DNA of 64,000 nt from assembly GCA_025531455.1 (NCBI GenBank), contig JAMYHL010000011.1:434001-498000 (forward strand), given 5' to 3'. This document shows positions 34,974-47,368 of the stretch, one piece after another; the first letter of the stretch is position 1; the number at the start of each line of letters is the position of its first letter. Position numbers and translations under genes: made by a program. Origin of the DNA: Apiotrichum sp. Y4204 (lineage: Eukaryota > Basidiomycota > Tremellomycetes > Trichosporonales > Trichosporonaceae). The notes beneath the pieces were generated by a model. That model had not been told where the DNA came from and ran no database searches. It was given only the letters and a program-made list of their open reading frames with translations.

Positions 34974-35558
34974 GTGTACCGCTCTCTCTTAGTGTAAAGT
35001 ATATATAGTATGCCCGCCCCGGTGCACAAACGTCATGCATGGAATAGTAGGGATGTTGGTGAAGCGGCAGTTTGCGGTGTAGGATGCGACGGAAGAAAGA
35101 CTCCGAAAGGGAAAAGTGGTTGCAGTGAGGTCGACTTCAGCATCTCCATCTTGTGCGAGCGGTTGCATTCAAGACGAGAATGACCGGAGAATCACATACA
35201 AGATCAGTGGTTTGCTACTCATGACGGCTGACATCAGCTCGAGGCCACAAGAATAAGATCCCACGGCTGAAAGTGTGCAGGATTGTTAGCAGTTCCGTTA
35301 GTGTTAAAATTTCTGTCCGCGGTAGGTATTGTACTGCGACGCAAAGTCCATTGCCGTCACTGTTGGTCGTCCTCCAGTCCTCGGGCAACCCCAACCACAC
35401 GAGCAACTTCACGGGCAGATCATCGCTGCCATCCAAATTCACTCTTCCGGCCTCTCTTCTCACACCCCCCCTTCTGCCCGCCCTCCGCTCTTACGTCCCC
35501 CACGCTGAAGTCTGGTATCGTTCATCGCGTATCGTACAACATCCATCTAATACCGCGC
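34974..35558. other. Intergenic, convergent 3' ends
   Basis: Lies between the surface-protein gene and NOP10, which converge. Contains TATATATAGTATG near 34999-35012. No gene seen. Confidence 0.5.
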
Positions 35559-35960
35559 TTAGAGGGGCTTGGAAGGGAGCTGCGTCGGGAGGATGCCGAA
35601 GCGCTTCTTGATGGTCACGCGGTGGCGGGAGAACTTGTCGTCTGGGGAGAAGCGCGCCGGGTGCGCAGACTTGGTCGGCTTGCCCTCGTCGGTCTGCTTC
35701 TGCGGGGGTTAGCGTGGCTCGAGTGGAGAGGGGGAAGCGCAAGTTGCAGACAAAGTTGAAACTTGCGCTTCCCATCCTCTCCTGCTGTTCGACCGTGTTC
35801 CACCAGATGCAGAATCAATGCGACATCTGAGAAAGACGACCTTCACGAAACACGAACCTTGAGGGTGTAGACACTGCTCATCAGCTCCAGCTTCTCATCA
35901 CTCCCTTTCCGCATTGACTCACCGGTTGCCCTTGGCGTCGGTCGTGTACATGAGGTGCAT
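35559..35960 (-). CDS. NOP10: H/ACA ribonucleoprotein subunit Nop10
   Basis: Three exons (35960-35923, 35873-35858, 35699-35559) give 64 residues, exactly the size of Nop10. The protein binds dyskerin/Cbf5 in H/ACA snoRNPs that pseudouridylate rRNA. Visible are [20 protein letters not shown] and the hallmark [20 protein letters not shown] followed by [10 protein letters not shown]. The middle exon is just 16 nt (last base of Arg plus VYTLK). The longer frame seen by simple translation in this place is wrong, because it crosses the introns. Confidence 0.96.
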
Positions 35961-36852
35961 GTTGCCGGCTTTTTTTGTGGTGGTGGTGGTGGTGGTGATA
36001 CAGAGGAGGTGGTTGATGGTTGAGAGCTGCTTGACGGTCGTTGGTGATGGTCTCGAGACTTCGAAAGAATGGGCGTCTCAAAAAAAGACCGAAGAGCGGA
36101 ATCAATCTGTGTCTGGCTCGGGCACGTGACGGAAAGACACGTATTTGCGAGCGAAATTTATGCTAGAGAAGTGATTAGCCCACTGCAGAAGGCTTTCCTT
36201 ACACCAATTCTAACACATTTGTAGTATTCCCCGTCTCAACCGTGGGTCGGTGTCTGCCATCCCCAGTGTCTCGCCTCTTCGACTACGGAGCATCCCATCG
36301 ACCGTCACAACCATCGTGCGCGATAGCCAGTTGAAGCCTCATTTCATGACTTACCACACGCGCGGTATTCCTCTTAGACACAGAAACTCGGACGTAGGGA
36401 TGGTCTATTGAAGCGCACATCTAAATCATGGATTGCGCTACAAGCTCCCTGCCGCTGAACAATCGACGACCGCTGCACCGTAGTTCCTCAGTCTTGTCGT
36501 GACTAACGGCGAGGTGGCACTACAATGTACCCTTCGGGAGTAGTTCTCACTCTGTCTAGTTTGCAGTGCACCTGGCAATCGTTGGGATTAGACTGACACC
36601 TGACCCCCGCTCATCTCCTCACACCATCGATGATCCTCATTTGTCCGTGTACATTGCGGCCTCGTCCGGTTCATCAAGAAGACATGACATAGTCCTAGAA
36701 ACCCTAAAGGAATGTGTTGGCTGGCCCTCCGCAGAGCAAAGTGAGAGGACCCCCTTGATGTTCGCTGCGCTCTAATAGAGTCCGATACTAATACGGAGCT
36801 AATACGATACTCGACGTTTTATAGAATACTGTCCACACCGCATCACGACCGC
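35961..36852. other. Intergenic with a GTG microsatellite
   Basis: Immediately 5' of NOP10 is a (GTG)n run at about 35977-35997 after a T7 run. No gene is supported. Confidence 0.5.
35977..35997 (+). repeat. (GTG)7 microsatellite
   Basis: A run of about seven GTG triplets follows TTTTTTT, in the NOP10 leader or promoter. Confidence 0.8.
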
Positions 36853-37458
36853 TTACTTGCGGTAGAGCTGCTTGGTGTTGGGGAGGCCGGGGACACCCCA
36901 GACCATGTTGCGGCAGGGTCCGCCGCAGTTGGCGCCGTTGGCGCACTTGGTGCTGCACTCCTTGGTGTAGGTGAGCTGGCCGGCGATCTCGTTGCCGCAC
37001 CAGCACTCGTTGCCGAACTGCACACCGGCAACCTTGAAGCCCTTCTTGCGGCACTCCTGGATGCACTTGTCGGGCGAGCTGGGGTCAGACACGTGCTTTA
37101 AAGACACTAGTCGCAAGCGGCAGTGCCACTTCGGTACTCACTTGTCGGGACGCGAGAACGCAAGAGTGGGGAGGTGGCGGTTCATGCCATCGTAGCAGTC
37201 TGCAGTCAGTACGAGGAATGGGAATGGGTGTGGATTGTGTTATCAGAGATAACGGGAATGGGACCTCCCGTCCGGGAAGCAAATCCTTTGCCGGTTCCCA
37301 CCCTGCCACTGGTACTCACCAAAGTGGCAGCCGTAGTTGACCCAGTCGAACTTGGCGCGGGCCTCGAGCTCGACGTACGCGTCGGCGTCGGCGGAGGGGG
37401 CGGCACCAGCGAGCTGGGCGAGGAGGGGGAGGGCAAGGACAGCGATGGAGGCGAACAT
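36853..37458 (-). CDS. Secreted single WSC-domain protein
   Basis: Three exons (37458-37320, 37199-37142, 37078-36853) encode about 140 residues. MFASIAVLALPLLAQLAGAA is a signal peptide. After a short propeptide-like stretch comes one Cys-rich WSC domain: NYGCHFGDCYDG, DKCIQECRKKGFKVAGVQFG, NECWCGNEIAG and CSTKCANGANCGGPC, with the usual eight-Cys spacing. WSC domains bind cell-wall glucan or related glycans. There is no TM or GPI signal, so it is likely secreted or wall-bound rather than a sensor. A TATATA lies about 50 bases upstream of the start (37509-37515). Confidence 0.88.
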
Positions 37459-40400
37459 CGTACGTTGGCTGAAGAGGACTGGGGAACAACGGTGTGTATG
37501 TTCCCTCCTATATATCTATGGAGTTGCATACCACCCACCACCAACTGCTCAATTCTTCACTTTTCATGATCATGTCCCACTTCTCTCCAGTTGTTCCCCC
37601 GGCCACAGGGCTCGTCCAGCAGGACGATTTGGGGCACAACAAGATCTCTGCCAGCTTCCACCAGATCCGTGACGCAGAGAACAGTGGGGCTGCCAAGCGT
37701 CCTGAACAGCCCTTGTGGACACCCAGGAGGGCCAGCAAACTCTGCATGAGGCAGCAGCAAAATAGTGGAATTGATCTTCCAGGACAACGGACGTAATGTA
37801 GGGAATACCCCATTCTCCTGCGAATCGGATGGCGACACCCAAGCCACCTCCGTGGACTGTTGCAGGGACACGAAAGCCCCGGCGTCGAGCCCTGGAAGCT
37901 TGTCACCTCCGAGCGCAGCCTCCGATTCTTGCAGCTTCCAGAGCTGCTTGATGTTTCTCTCACCCACATCTGTCTCCTTTGATTGAGGCGACTTGTTATC
38001 CCTGAACCCACATATAATACCCCGTTAGCATCAATTGGGAGGCACGGATATCGATGATGAGCGCAACCTATTCAGACTGAAATGAACAAAGGCGCTGGTG
38101 ATTTCCGTAGACTAGGGCTGCCAGGATTCCAGAACGCCTCCGGCCCTTGCAGGTAGGAGAGTCAGTGTGCTCATGTCAACGCCACCATTGCGTAGTGCAC
38201 CTTAATCGCTGGCCACGGCCGAGCGTCGGCGTCGCGCACTCGCGATCTTGGCCCGTATAAAGTCGGTGGCAGCGTTCAACAATCCCATCCTGGCCCATTC
38301 ACGCTTGTGCCTGGAACCTGACGCCCGGTTCATCATGAATCCTGGAGATGGAATTCTGTCAACGTACGGCTCACGTAATGGTGCAGGATCCCAGCCATCG
38401 GTCCGGGGGAGTGGTTGGTTTGTGCCTTGGCTGCCCACCGCCCCCCAGCCAAGAAAGGCTTATACGATGCTTTCTCGATCCCCCAGAATGAATGGACTGT
38501 TTATCTTCGGCTCTCAGATCCAGATCCAGGCCGGGAAAACCTTCTGATCTGTTGCGACATAATTTTTCACAAGGTCTACCCTACAGTGGTCAACAATTCG
38601 CAGACGGCGCTATTGAGTCAGAGTCGAAAGCCAGAATGATCTGGATCTGGGCCTGTCTCGGCTACACGGAGCGCTTCAGCTGCCATTCTTCAGGACTCAC
38701 ACTCCAGATTCCTACATATATATGATCGACTGACAGTCTCCCACTTGGCTTTCCATTGTCTGGTACGTTTGCTATCGCAACTTATCACTGCCAGGTAGAA
38801 GAACTTACCACTGCCAGACGGCCAGAGGAAGCTTCCATGACCACCAGCGATGACGATGAATGTGTAAATACGTAGCCTCTCACTCGAAGAGAAGAACAAA
38901 GTTCTCCTGCGCCCACAAGGACCGCTGGAACCATTAATACTGGGCGTGACATGGCTGAGAGCCAAGGACCTAGCTGAGCTTATCGGCGCCACCCTGTGTA
39001 CGCACCATGTGTGGTGAGTGGCCCAACCCTGTCCCCGACGTGGACATACTCGAGGTGCTAGTATGAAAAGCGCCCCCGGCGATCCGTGATGATCCCGGTA
39101 GTTCTCAGAGTTTGCAGCATACCACGGTCCATCACGATCACTTCGGACCACTTTCGGTATCGCCGGCGCCCACACAATGGAACCTCCACAAAGCCCCGGT
39201 GGCCACAAGGCACTGAACTCTCCGGAGCACTAGTCTCAGGAGTGCAAGACCGTCAGGACCGGCAAGACCGTCGGTGGCACAGTGTCATCCCTGTCCTGAA
39301 CCTGGCGCCGACGTTGCCTATAATGCACTCCCTGCTGTCCGATCGGTCCGCCGGACTGCCGAGCTGCAAACCCTTATCCTTGTTTGGTGCCGAGCATTCC
39401 GGTATTCCCGAGCTGAGCAGGCGTTGTGCATTGGTTGGATGTTGGTGGTCCCACCCTGTACGAAAGCGCAGAAGCTCTTCCTCATTCCAAACCCTCGCTG
39501 CTTGTAGAGCCGTCTTGGCCTCGCTCCTTTTGATCCGCTTTGAGCTTGTCTGGCCTGCTGTCTGCAGCCGTCTAGATTAGACTGTGTTCGATGTTGTTCT
39601 AGCTGCGGTGCCCGAATCCCTTGCAGTAACGATCATCCGATTGCAGAATTGCAGTAACACCGACTGACTCCTGACTGATATGTGGGCGCGCCAAGGATCC
39701 AAGGAGTATCGAATGTCGAAAATCGCAAGCCAAGAGGTAGGAAAACAGCAAGTAAACTTTTCCTTCCTGCACGTCAGATAGGGTGGAGCTGTTACATAGC
39801 TGGTGCAAAGCTTTCAACAGATCAACAGACCCAACAGCGCGCAAATGGCGCAGTAGGGTGCTCGCGGCCTCGAGGGTTGATTGAGGATGGAGGATTATTT
39901 CAAGTGGGCGCTGGCTCTATGCGTAGGGGTATGGGAGGGCAGCAGGCAGTTGTGAACACAGACCGCCATCTTGCAGATCATCGGATTGGGGTCCACCCCC
40001 CTGTACTCCGTGTAGGGTTGTCACTGCCCCCAGTCTCCTTCCCGTTCGCACTGAATCATCTCAAGGTCACCCTCACTCGCATCGACTCAACTTGCATAGA
40101 CGTGGTGTGGACAATATATGTGGTAGTCCGCTCTCCGATTACCATGCCTTGACGCGTTTGAAACTCATTGCAGACTCTTTCTGACTGTTGCAAGCGCAAA
40201 TGACAGACCAGCGCCCAGAACGGTCCGTGCAGGCATTCCTTCCGGTTCCCACGCCCCGCGGTCCGTGGTGGCGGGGATCTTCCCGCAGCCCCTGGGGAGC
40301 AGCTGGCGATCGAGAAGGGGATAAGAGGATAAGAGGGCCAGATGCCAGGACGCAAGAGGACCAGAAACGCCCTCCCAGAGCTCCTAGCTCCTTGCACTAC

Positions 40401-41492
40401 TCGCCCCACGTACCGCGTCCGATTGGCCTTGGCGGGTGATGCGTCATTCCGCGCTGAAACCGCCGGCAGCCTGCGCAAAACCTCCACCTTGCAAGTCCAC
40501 TCGAAAATTGCTCGCCTCAGGCGCGTCGGAGACTTGTGTGCGTACTGCGGATGTAGCCTAGGACTGGTGCACGCTGGTCTGGACCAAGAAGAACCTCGAC
40601 GCGCGTTAACGATGGATCGCGGTGGAGCGCTGCGTAACACAATGACTAGCGAGTACGATCAACTCCACTGGCGGCGCTGCTCCGCTCAACTCGAAGGGAT
40701 GCCTTGCGTCAACAGTGTCAGAGGGTGGCGTGAGGTGCGAACAGCATTGCCCATCCGTTGACCCCTTCGTGATCGACCTCGGTGAAGATCTGCCTCGTTG
40801 CATACCTGCAGCATGCAGCACGCTTGCCCTTTGCTGCTTTGAAGCTTCTGCTGTTTTGAAGCTTCCAGAGCTCCAGAGCCCAATTTGCTGCGCATCATGC
40901 ATCTGGCCTCCTGGACACGGCGGCAGCGAGGCCCAGGGGTTATACAGATACACCTGCTCCTCGATACACACGTCCTTGTTCGCCATGATCATCTTGATCA
41001 GCATCTTCTAGCGCCAAACACCAAAACGAGGGGCTTGGAGTGTGAAGGTGACTGGACAACGCACCGATAGCTCGCGCTCACTGCCTTCCCTCCTACGTAG
41101 CCTGACTAGACTGCGGCTGTGGGCAGTGAGCCTCAGTACTTTGAGCTGCACTGTTGATGTCTTCCCTCTCCCTAACGACTCGACAACTATAACAGGGATT
41201 CTCCTCTCTTGTCTTCTTTCTTTTCTCCCAACACTCCATCCCCGTACATCTCTTATCCACCCCCTCACTCACACAATCGTCACCACTCGCACCTCTTTAT
41301 CGCTTCCTCCTCATTCTCACGAACGTACACAGCACTCCCTCAATCAATCAGCTCACGTCCCTTTGCCTTCGGCGATTGCCTCAAGGTTGCCTCGCCGCGC
41401 CCACCCGCGCCCGCTTTCGTGGAGCGCCCTCCCTCCGTTTCCCACACATCACACACACAGTCCTCCCACAGGGCGCATTCTGGCCATCTGGG
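37459..41492. other. Gene-free 4.0 kb
   Basis: The second-longest stretch in this window without a confident gene or spliced exon chain is about 3.5 kb; this one is the longest. Possible frames (for example minus 38690-39208 and minus 40056-40640) have no recognisable motif. It contains the WSC gene promoter at one end and a CT-rich leader of the RRM gene at the other. No tRNA or other RNA was found by eye. Confidence 0.55.
37509..37515 (-). promoter_or_regulatory. TATA-like element of the WSC gene
   Basis: ATATATA on the coding strand lies 50-57 bases before the WSC gene start at 37458. Confidence 0.4.
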
Positions 41493-44400
41493 ATGACTGA
41501 CCAGCTCCTGTCCCCCAAGGGTGAACACCCAGACCCCGAGGTGAGCACATCCACGCCTTCCCACATTCTCGCTCTGAACATGACACCTTCCCTCCTCCTG
41601 TTTAGTCTACGAGCTTTGAGCTGACATCCTGTCTCTGCCACAGTACTTGCACCGCGCCCAAGAACGACGTCGCCGTGGTTCCTCCAAGAAAAACTCCCAT
41701 CATCATTCCCGGTCGTTCACAGAGCCACCGTCGCTCAGTCTCACAAGGTCTCTTCGACCCACTTCCCCGTCCGACTCAGCCTCGTCGGTCACCACTCGTC
41801 AACTTCCTCCTCCCTTTGTTCCTAGAGGCTTTTACCCTACTGTTGGAGACCCAGCGTATCCCTTCCCTCCATACCCAGCTCCTCCTCACTCTCAAGTTAT
41901 CTATCAGAGGGGCGGCATTCCAGACCCTCGTTCTCGTGGCGAACTTCCGTCTCATGTAAGTGCGACTGGTGCAGAACAAAACATCGAGAAATGTTCCCTG
42001 GTTTCTCGCGGTCTTCAGAGCTGACAGCGTTTAGCTAGTGTCCTCTCTGTCTGTTGAGCGCTCTGGGTGGCCAGCTACTTCCACTTCCTCCTCCACTTCT
42101 GAGTGGAACTCTCCTGTTGCGCAGACGTTTGAACCTAGGGTGAGTCTAAACCACTGCGTCAAGCTACTCCTGCTGACAGGTCACAGCCTTCTCCGCCCCC
42201 AATGGCTCACAAGAGCAAGAATAAGGACAAGGCTCGTCGACCTCCCAAGGCACTTCCTTCCCAAAGTACCGTAAGTCCGGTTGACCTTGTCAATTCTTGT
42301 TTTCACGCTGACTTCCAGGATGAGAGCCGCCCCTTGAGTGATGCTGGGAAATCAGCAGCGATTGGCGTTACGCAGCCCCAAAAGAACGAAGTCCCACACA
42401 AGGAGACTGCCAAGAAAGAGGTGACCCAGAGTACCACCACCAAAACCCCGGCCAAGGAGGAAGAGACCATCAAGGAGTCCAGCAAGGAAAACACCGATAA
42501 GGAGGATACCGACACCGGCGAGGGTAAAAGCGAGGGCAGCAGTGTTTGCACATCGCCGTCCACGACTCGACCTCTAAATGAAGACGTCGATTCGGGGCCC
42601 GCTCCTCCTTCTAAGAAGGCGACGTCTGACGGAGAATCAAAAGCCGACTCTGAAATCAAACAGCCTCCGGAGGCTGCGCACTCTGCTCCTACTACAACTC
42701 CGGCACCTCCTGAAGGGCCCGTCCCAACCTGGGGTGGTCCACCTGTTCAATACGTCAAGGACTCTGGAGGAAGGAGGGGTCATCACCTTGTTCCCTCTCA
42801 ACCAGTCAACGGCGTTGCTGTTTCGAATCCTCGACCTTGGGGCCGCAGGCTGGAGGGTCACGACAGTGCTTCTGCCACTCCGCCGCCTGCTGATGCGTCT
42901 CCAGATGACGGTGGGTGGGGAGACAACCGCCTCAAACAGTGGGTCGATGAAATTAAGCAAGAGCCCTCCGTCGTGCTCTCGGAAACCAGCGTTGCCCCCT
43001 CCAAATCTTCCTCGCCAGTTAGCACCCTACCTACTCGACCCAACAGTGCTCGTGAACTACCCCCACCTGTCAAAGTCTATTACTCGGACGACGACTCGGT
43101 GGTGATAATCAAGAATAAGCCTCCCCGCGGAAAAGGCCCGTCCGAAACGACTTTCGACAAGGTGGTGGGCCATGATTCCAACATTACAGGGTCTCGACAG
43201 GTGACCGCTTATCCGGCCAACCCGCCTGATCCTCGACCCCGCCCACGCTCCTTCAGTCGCCAATCTGTGGCTTCTACCCAAGTAACAACCGCAACTGGTT
43301 CGATGCGTCAACGTCCTTTCCTGAACGACAATCACAGCCAGAAGGACAAGTGGTGGAAGAAGGAGCTTCACCCAATCTGGTGTCCCACATTCTCCACTCG
43401 CCGCATCACCGTCAAGTATGTGGTAATGACATAGCAGTCGTGACTGACCTTGTAGGACACAGTTTCCAATTCGCAAGGAAGAGTTAAAGAGAGTAATGTT
43501 TGATCACTTCAGCCGCTACGGTGCCGTTCGCTGCGCGTAAGTGTGTCTCTCAGTGCAACTTGCTGACACATAGTGTCCCCGATGGTTATGGCAACAGCAG
43601 CACCGACAAAGTAACTGTTGTTTTCAAGGTCAGTACCTCATTTGTTATCATTATCATCATCGTTTTGTGCTAATCAGCTCAGGACGAGGGCAGCGTCGAG
43701 AAAGTCTTTTTAGACCCGAACCACGAGTCTTGCGAATACCGTTCGACCTACAGTCGTACGGGCACCTCCGTGTTCCAGATCAAGGTCTTCCATTACCCTC
43801 TTCCTTCACTCGCGTATGTCTGGGTGAAGGTTTCTGGGGAGCGCTTTGATGCCCGTTCCCGCTCGGCATCACCTACTCCCCCGAAAGGTGACGATGGTGG
43901 CTGGGGTGAGGAACGAGGCTCCGACATACGCACCCTTCCAGAGTCTATCTCAGTGTATGCTGTGCCCCGATACCTGCATCGGGCAGAGGCCTGGGTGTAT
44001 CGTGCGATAATCATTAACGAGCCGCTTCAAGCCTTCAAAGAGGACCACAGCTTTGAGCTTGACGGCAAAGAACCAATCCATCTGGCAACATTTCCTCTGG
44101 GACGCAGAGTTCTTGAGAAGGACGTGAGTTATCCCATTGTTGCCAGTCGACCTGGAGTAAAATTAACTGGCCCAGTTCCTTCCTCAACTCGCGGAATACT
44201 TTGTCGATGTCTTTGAAACTGTTCCCCCACACGAACTGGGCCGGGGCTGGGTATTTGGCGTTGCAAGCGATGCCGAGGCCAAGCATCTGATGGAAGTGAG
44301 TGGAATGTGTAACGTAGATTGACAAAAGAATCTGTCGGCAGTCCCCGGCCTCACCGCTCGGTACGCTAGGAGCGGTGATCGATACAACCCTAATACTCAA

Positions 44401-46297
44401 ATGTCGCCTTACCACAGTGCCCCGTCAATCCACAGTGATGAGGACAGCAAAGTCGCCCCTGTTCAATCGTCGCCGGACAAAGCCGCAGTCGTCAGCCCTC
44501 CCGCGAGTTTGCCGCTCAAGCCTGCTCCTCAATTGCCCCACGTCGATGATCACCAATACCCTCATCTTGTGCCCCAGGTCATGCTCACCTACCGCGGGCG
44601 TCTCATCCGAGAAGAGGTTGTTGATGGGCAGCCTCGATACATCGACGATGCGGCAATCTTCGTTGGTCGGCTAGTCAAGGAGCAGGAGAATACAATGTCG
44701 CTGCTCAGCCGCTTCGAGCGTTATGGAAAGATTGTGAGGCAGTCTGTTAGAGACAAAACCTAATACCAGGTGTCGGTTGAATACAACCCGGTGGCCTCCC
44801 ATTGCACGTACGGTACTGCTCGTGTTCTGTTCCAGGATGCTGCCGCCGCCAAGGACGCCATGGAGTGGGAAGTAAGTCATGTCATTGCGTCAACAGAACT
44901 GATCGGCAGAATGGAGCAGTGTCGTTCGGCTCAGCTATCAAAGTGGAACCTCGAAAGGTCCTTCCGATGGATGTCCAGGTGCGTATGGCGGGGGAGTAGC
45001 CCTGACATCTCAGGCTCGCAAGATGTACGTGGATGCCCATGGCCGTGCGATCAGCCCTTCGATGGCGCATCAGTACACTCCCCCTTCACCGCCAGACTCG
45101 GCGCCGCGTCCCGCTATGGTGGACCCTCCGCCCATGCAGTTGCCTCAGTCTATCAATCCGTACGCTCCGTCCTGGTACCCAGGTATGGGCCCGCAGTTCC
45201 AGTGGCCCGCTCCAATGTTCCCGCTGCCTCTTCCCGCTGGGCACCCTCCAAATGTTCAATCAGACATGGGTCATCCAACACAGAACCCTTCTCCAATGAT
45301 GCCAGTGAGTGGTTGGTAGTGGCCCTTGCAGCTGACATGGCAGATGATATGCCATCTTGGTGTTGGTTTCTACTCGTACCCATACCCAATGGAACCGCCT
45401 AAGCCTCCCTTCAGTGCTCCTTCGTATCCCATCCCGCCAGTGGCTTCTGCTGCAGGCCTGGCTGTGTCGCCGGATGCGGCCCAGCCCGCAGTCCCCGGCC
45501 TTGGCAATCCAATTCCGACATCTGTTCCGAACCCTGCTCCCATGTCAACCTCGATGGTGGCGCCCCCACCAAAAGAGCCTTCGGTCACCGTCAGCAAGCC
45601 AACAACCAGTGTCCCAGTGATGGATAAGATCCCTGTCCCCGGCACTGGCGCAACCACCACAAAGTCCAACACCAGTGACAGCCAAGACAGCAAGCCACAG
45701 CTTCGGGCGGTAGAAACGAAGTTTGAGGACGGCGTCCTCAAGGTCTTTTATGACCCAAAGGAACTCAAGCAATGGCGCGAGGAGAATCATATCACGGAGC
45801 CGCCACCGCCGCCAGCTGCCCCCGTTCCCTCTGCGCCTGCCGAGTCCCCGATCTTGCCGTTACTTCCCCTCGCCACTGGAGGACACGACCCCCGTTCGCC
45901 CACCGAACGGTCCGAGTTTGAAGACTTTCATAAGTTCCTCCACACACTCCCTCCCCACCCGGGCCAATTTAATGCCAGTGCTGGCCGCGCGGGATACATG
46001 GGTCCCGGTGCCACCTCACAGTTCCCTGATCCCATCGGGTTCCCCAACGAGTCAAACCTGCACCGCATGGGACGGTTCCGGCCTGTCCCCGACCAGCGTC
46101 CTCGTATGGAGAACCCGCAGCGCAATGGAGGCGGTCGTAATCGTGGAGGTTACCGAGGCGGGGTCCGCGGCCCTCGCAACTGGAACGTAGGTGGAGCCCC
46201 CGGCCTGTTTGACGACGCCGCTCCTCCGACATTCAACAAGTCTCATCCATCTCCTCCGGCTGAGCCCATCGACGATGACCCAACCGGGGGTTGGTGA
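41493..46297 (+). CDS. RRM-domain RNA-binding protein, large
   Basis: Fourteen exons (41493-41540, 41644-41955, 42035-42139, 42187-42270, 42319-43415, 43456-43536, 43574-43628, 43683-44123, 44176-44295, 44329-44733, 44770-44871, 44910-44978, 45014-45304, 45344-46297) keep one frame for about 1387 residues. The N-terminal 500 residues are polar and disordered. A divergent RRM-like region (~528-620, KEELKRVMFDHFSRYGAV) is followed by a clear RRM at ~885-968: RNP2 is AIFVGRL and RNP1-like is YGTARVLF. The C-terminus is Pro-rich with an RGG-like patch (~1330-1352, GGRNRGGYRGGVRGPRN). It is likely an mRNA-binding regulator; no orthologue name can be given. Confidence 0.9.
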
Positions 46298-47368
46298 AGA
46301 GTGAGGGTTGGGTAGGGTGACGATTTTGCGAGCGATACCCCCTCACCCTTCCCACCAACGCCAGCGAGCCAGAAAGCCAGCCTCATCAGCGTTGGCACCG
46401 CCACTGGTGTGTTTCCGTTCCGTAATTCAGTATTTCGCCGTCGTTAGCAGGCCAGAGTTAGTAGTCGCAGTGGTGGAGGAGTATCGCCAGCCAAACTCTG
46501 TAGTGATAGAGTCGCTGTCTATGCAGAGTCGTTCACTGAGATTGTCGCCCACCAGAGGCTGTGGTTGTTGGAAATACGATGGCGGCATTCTCCTTGCTCA
46601 ATGCTCTGCTCGTTTGTCCGGTCCCCTTTTAATAGCAGTCTGTATGTTTGGTTCAAATCGGGGTTAATGTAAAGTCCTCTCGGGAAATTCAGTAGGGGAA
46701 GAGTTGGGCGGAAGTGACGTCACCTCCACCTGTCAGCCTCAGCCAAAAGTTCGAAATTGGGCATGATCACCACACGATTTTTTTCGTTGCGAGACATTCC
46801 CTGTTGCCCTATTCCACCCTTCCATTGCCGCGCTTTGCCCCAGCTTCCCCGCCTCGCTGCCCCGTCCCTCTGCCGCCGGTACTCTCTACGCAGCGAGCTC
46901 CAGGCGGCAACGTCCACCGCAGCCCACAGCCCACACATAGCTCTACCACCCCAGAGAGAAAAAAAATGCAATCCTTAATACCCCAAGTGTCAGTCTAATG
47001 CAACCCAAATTGATCGATTAGACTGCGGATCATTACCATCTGCCAGGTTTCTATTCATGAATTTCCAAATATTTTGGGGCGGACCGTTGTTCCCGCCCAG
47101 CCAGCATAAACTGGGTGAAAGCGGCAGTGACGGAAGGCCGCCGTGCCGTGGAGGTGGCAATGAATGGAGAGGGAATGAGAGGAGTGTGACCACATGCAAC
47201 CACACCACCAGAGTGCACCGGCGCACCAGGGAGATTGCAGCCCACCGAGACCACCACCGCTGGAATGGAAGAGTTTCTAGCCATCACCACCAGAATCCAG
47301 TGTTGATTGATAGCCATCGTCGCCCGCAACTCGTTTTCCTCATCCTCACATCCATCCATCCCACCACA
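46298..47368. other. Intergenic, tandem genes
   Basis: Includes the 3' region of the RRM gene and the PDA1 promoter. No gene seen. Confidence 0.5.

Noticed and set aside
35491..35775. Minus-strand frame of 94 codons at NOP10
   Set aside because: It runs through an intron in the wrong frame; the spliced Nop10 sequence is unambiguous.
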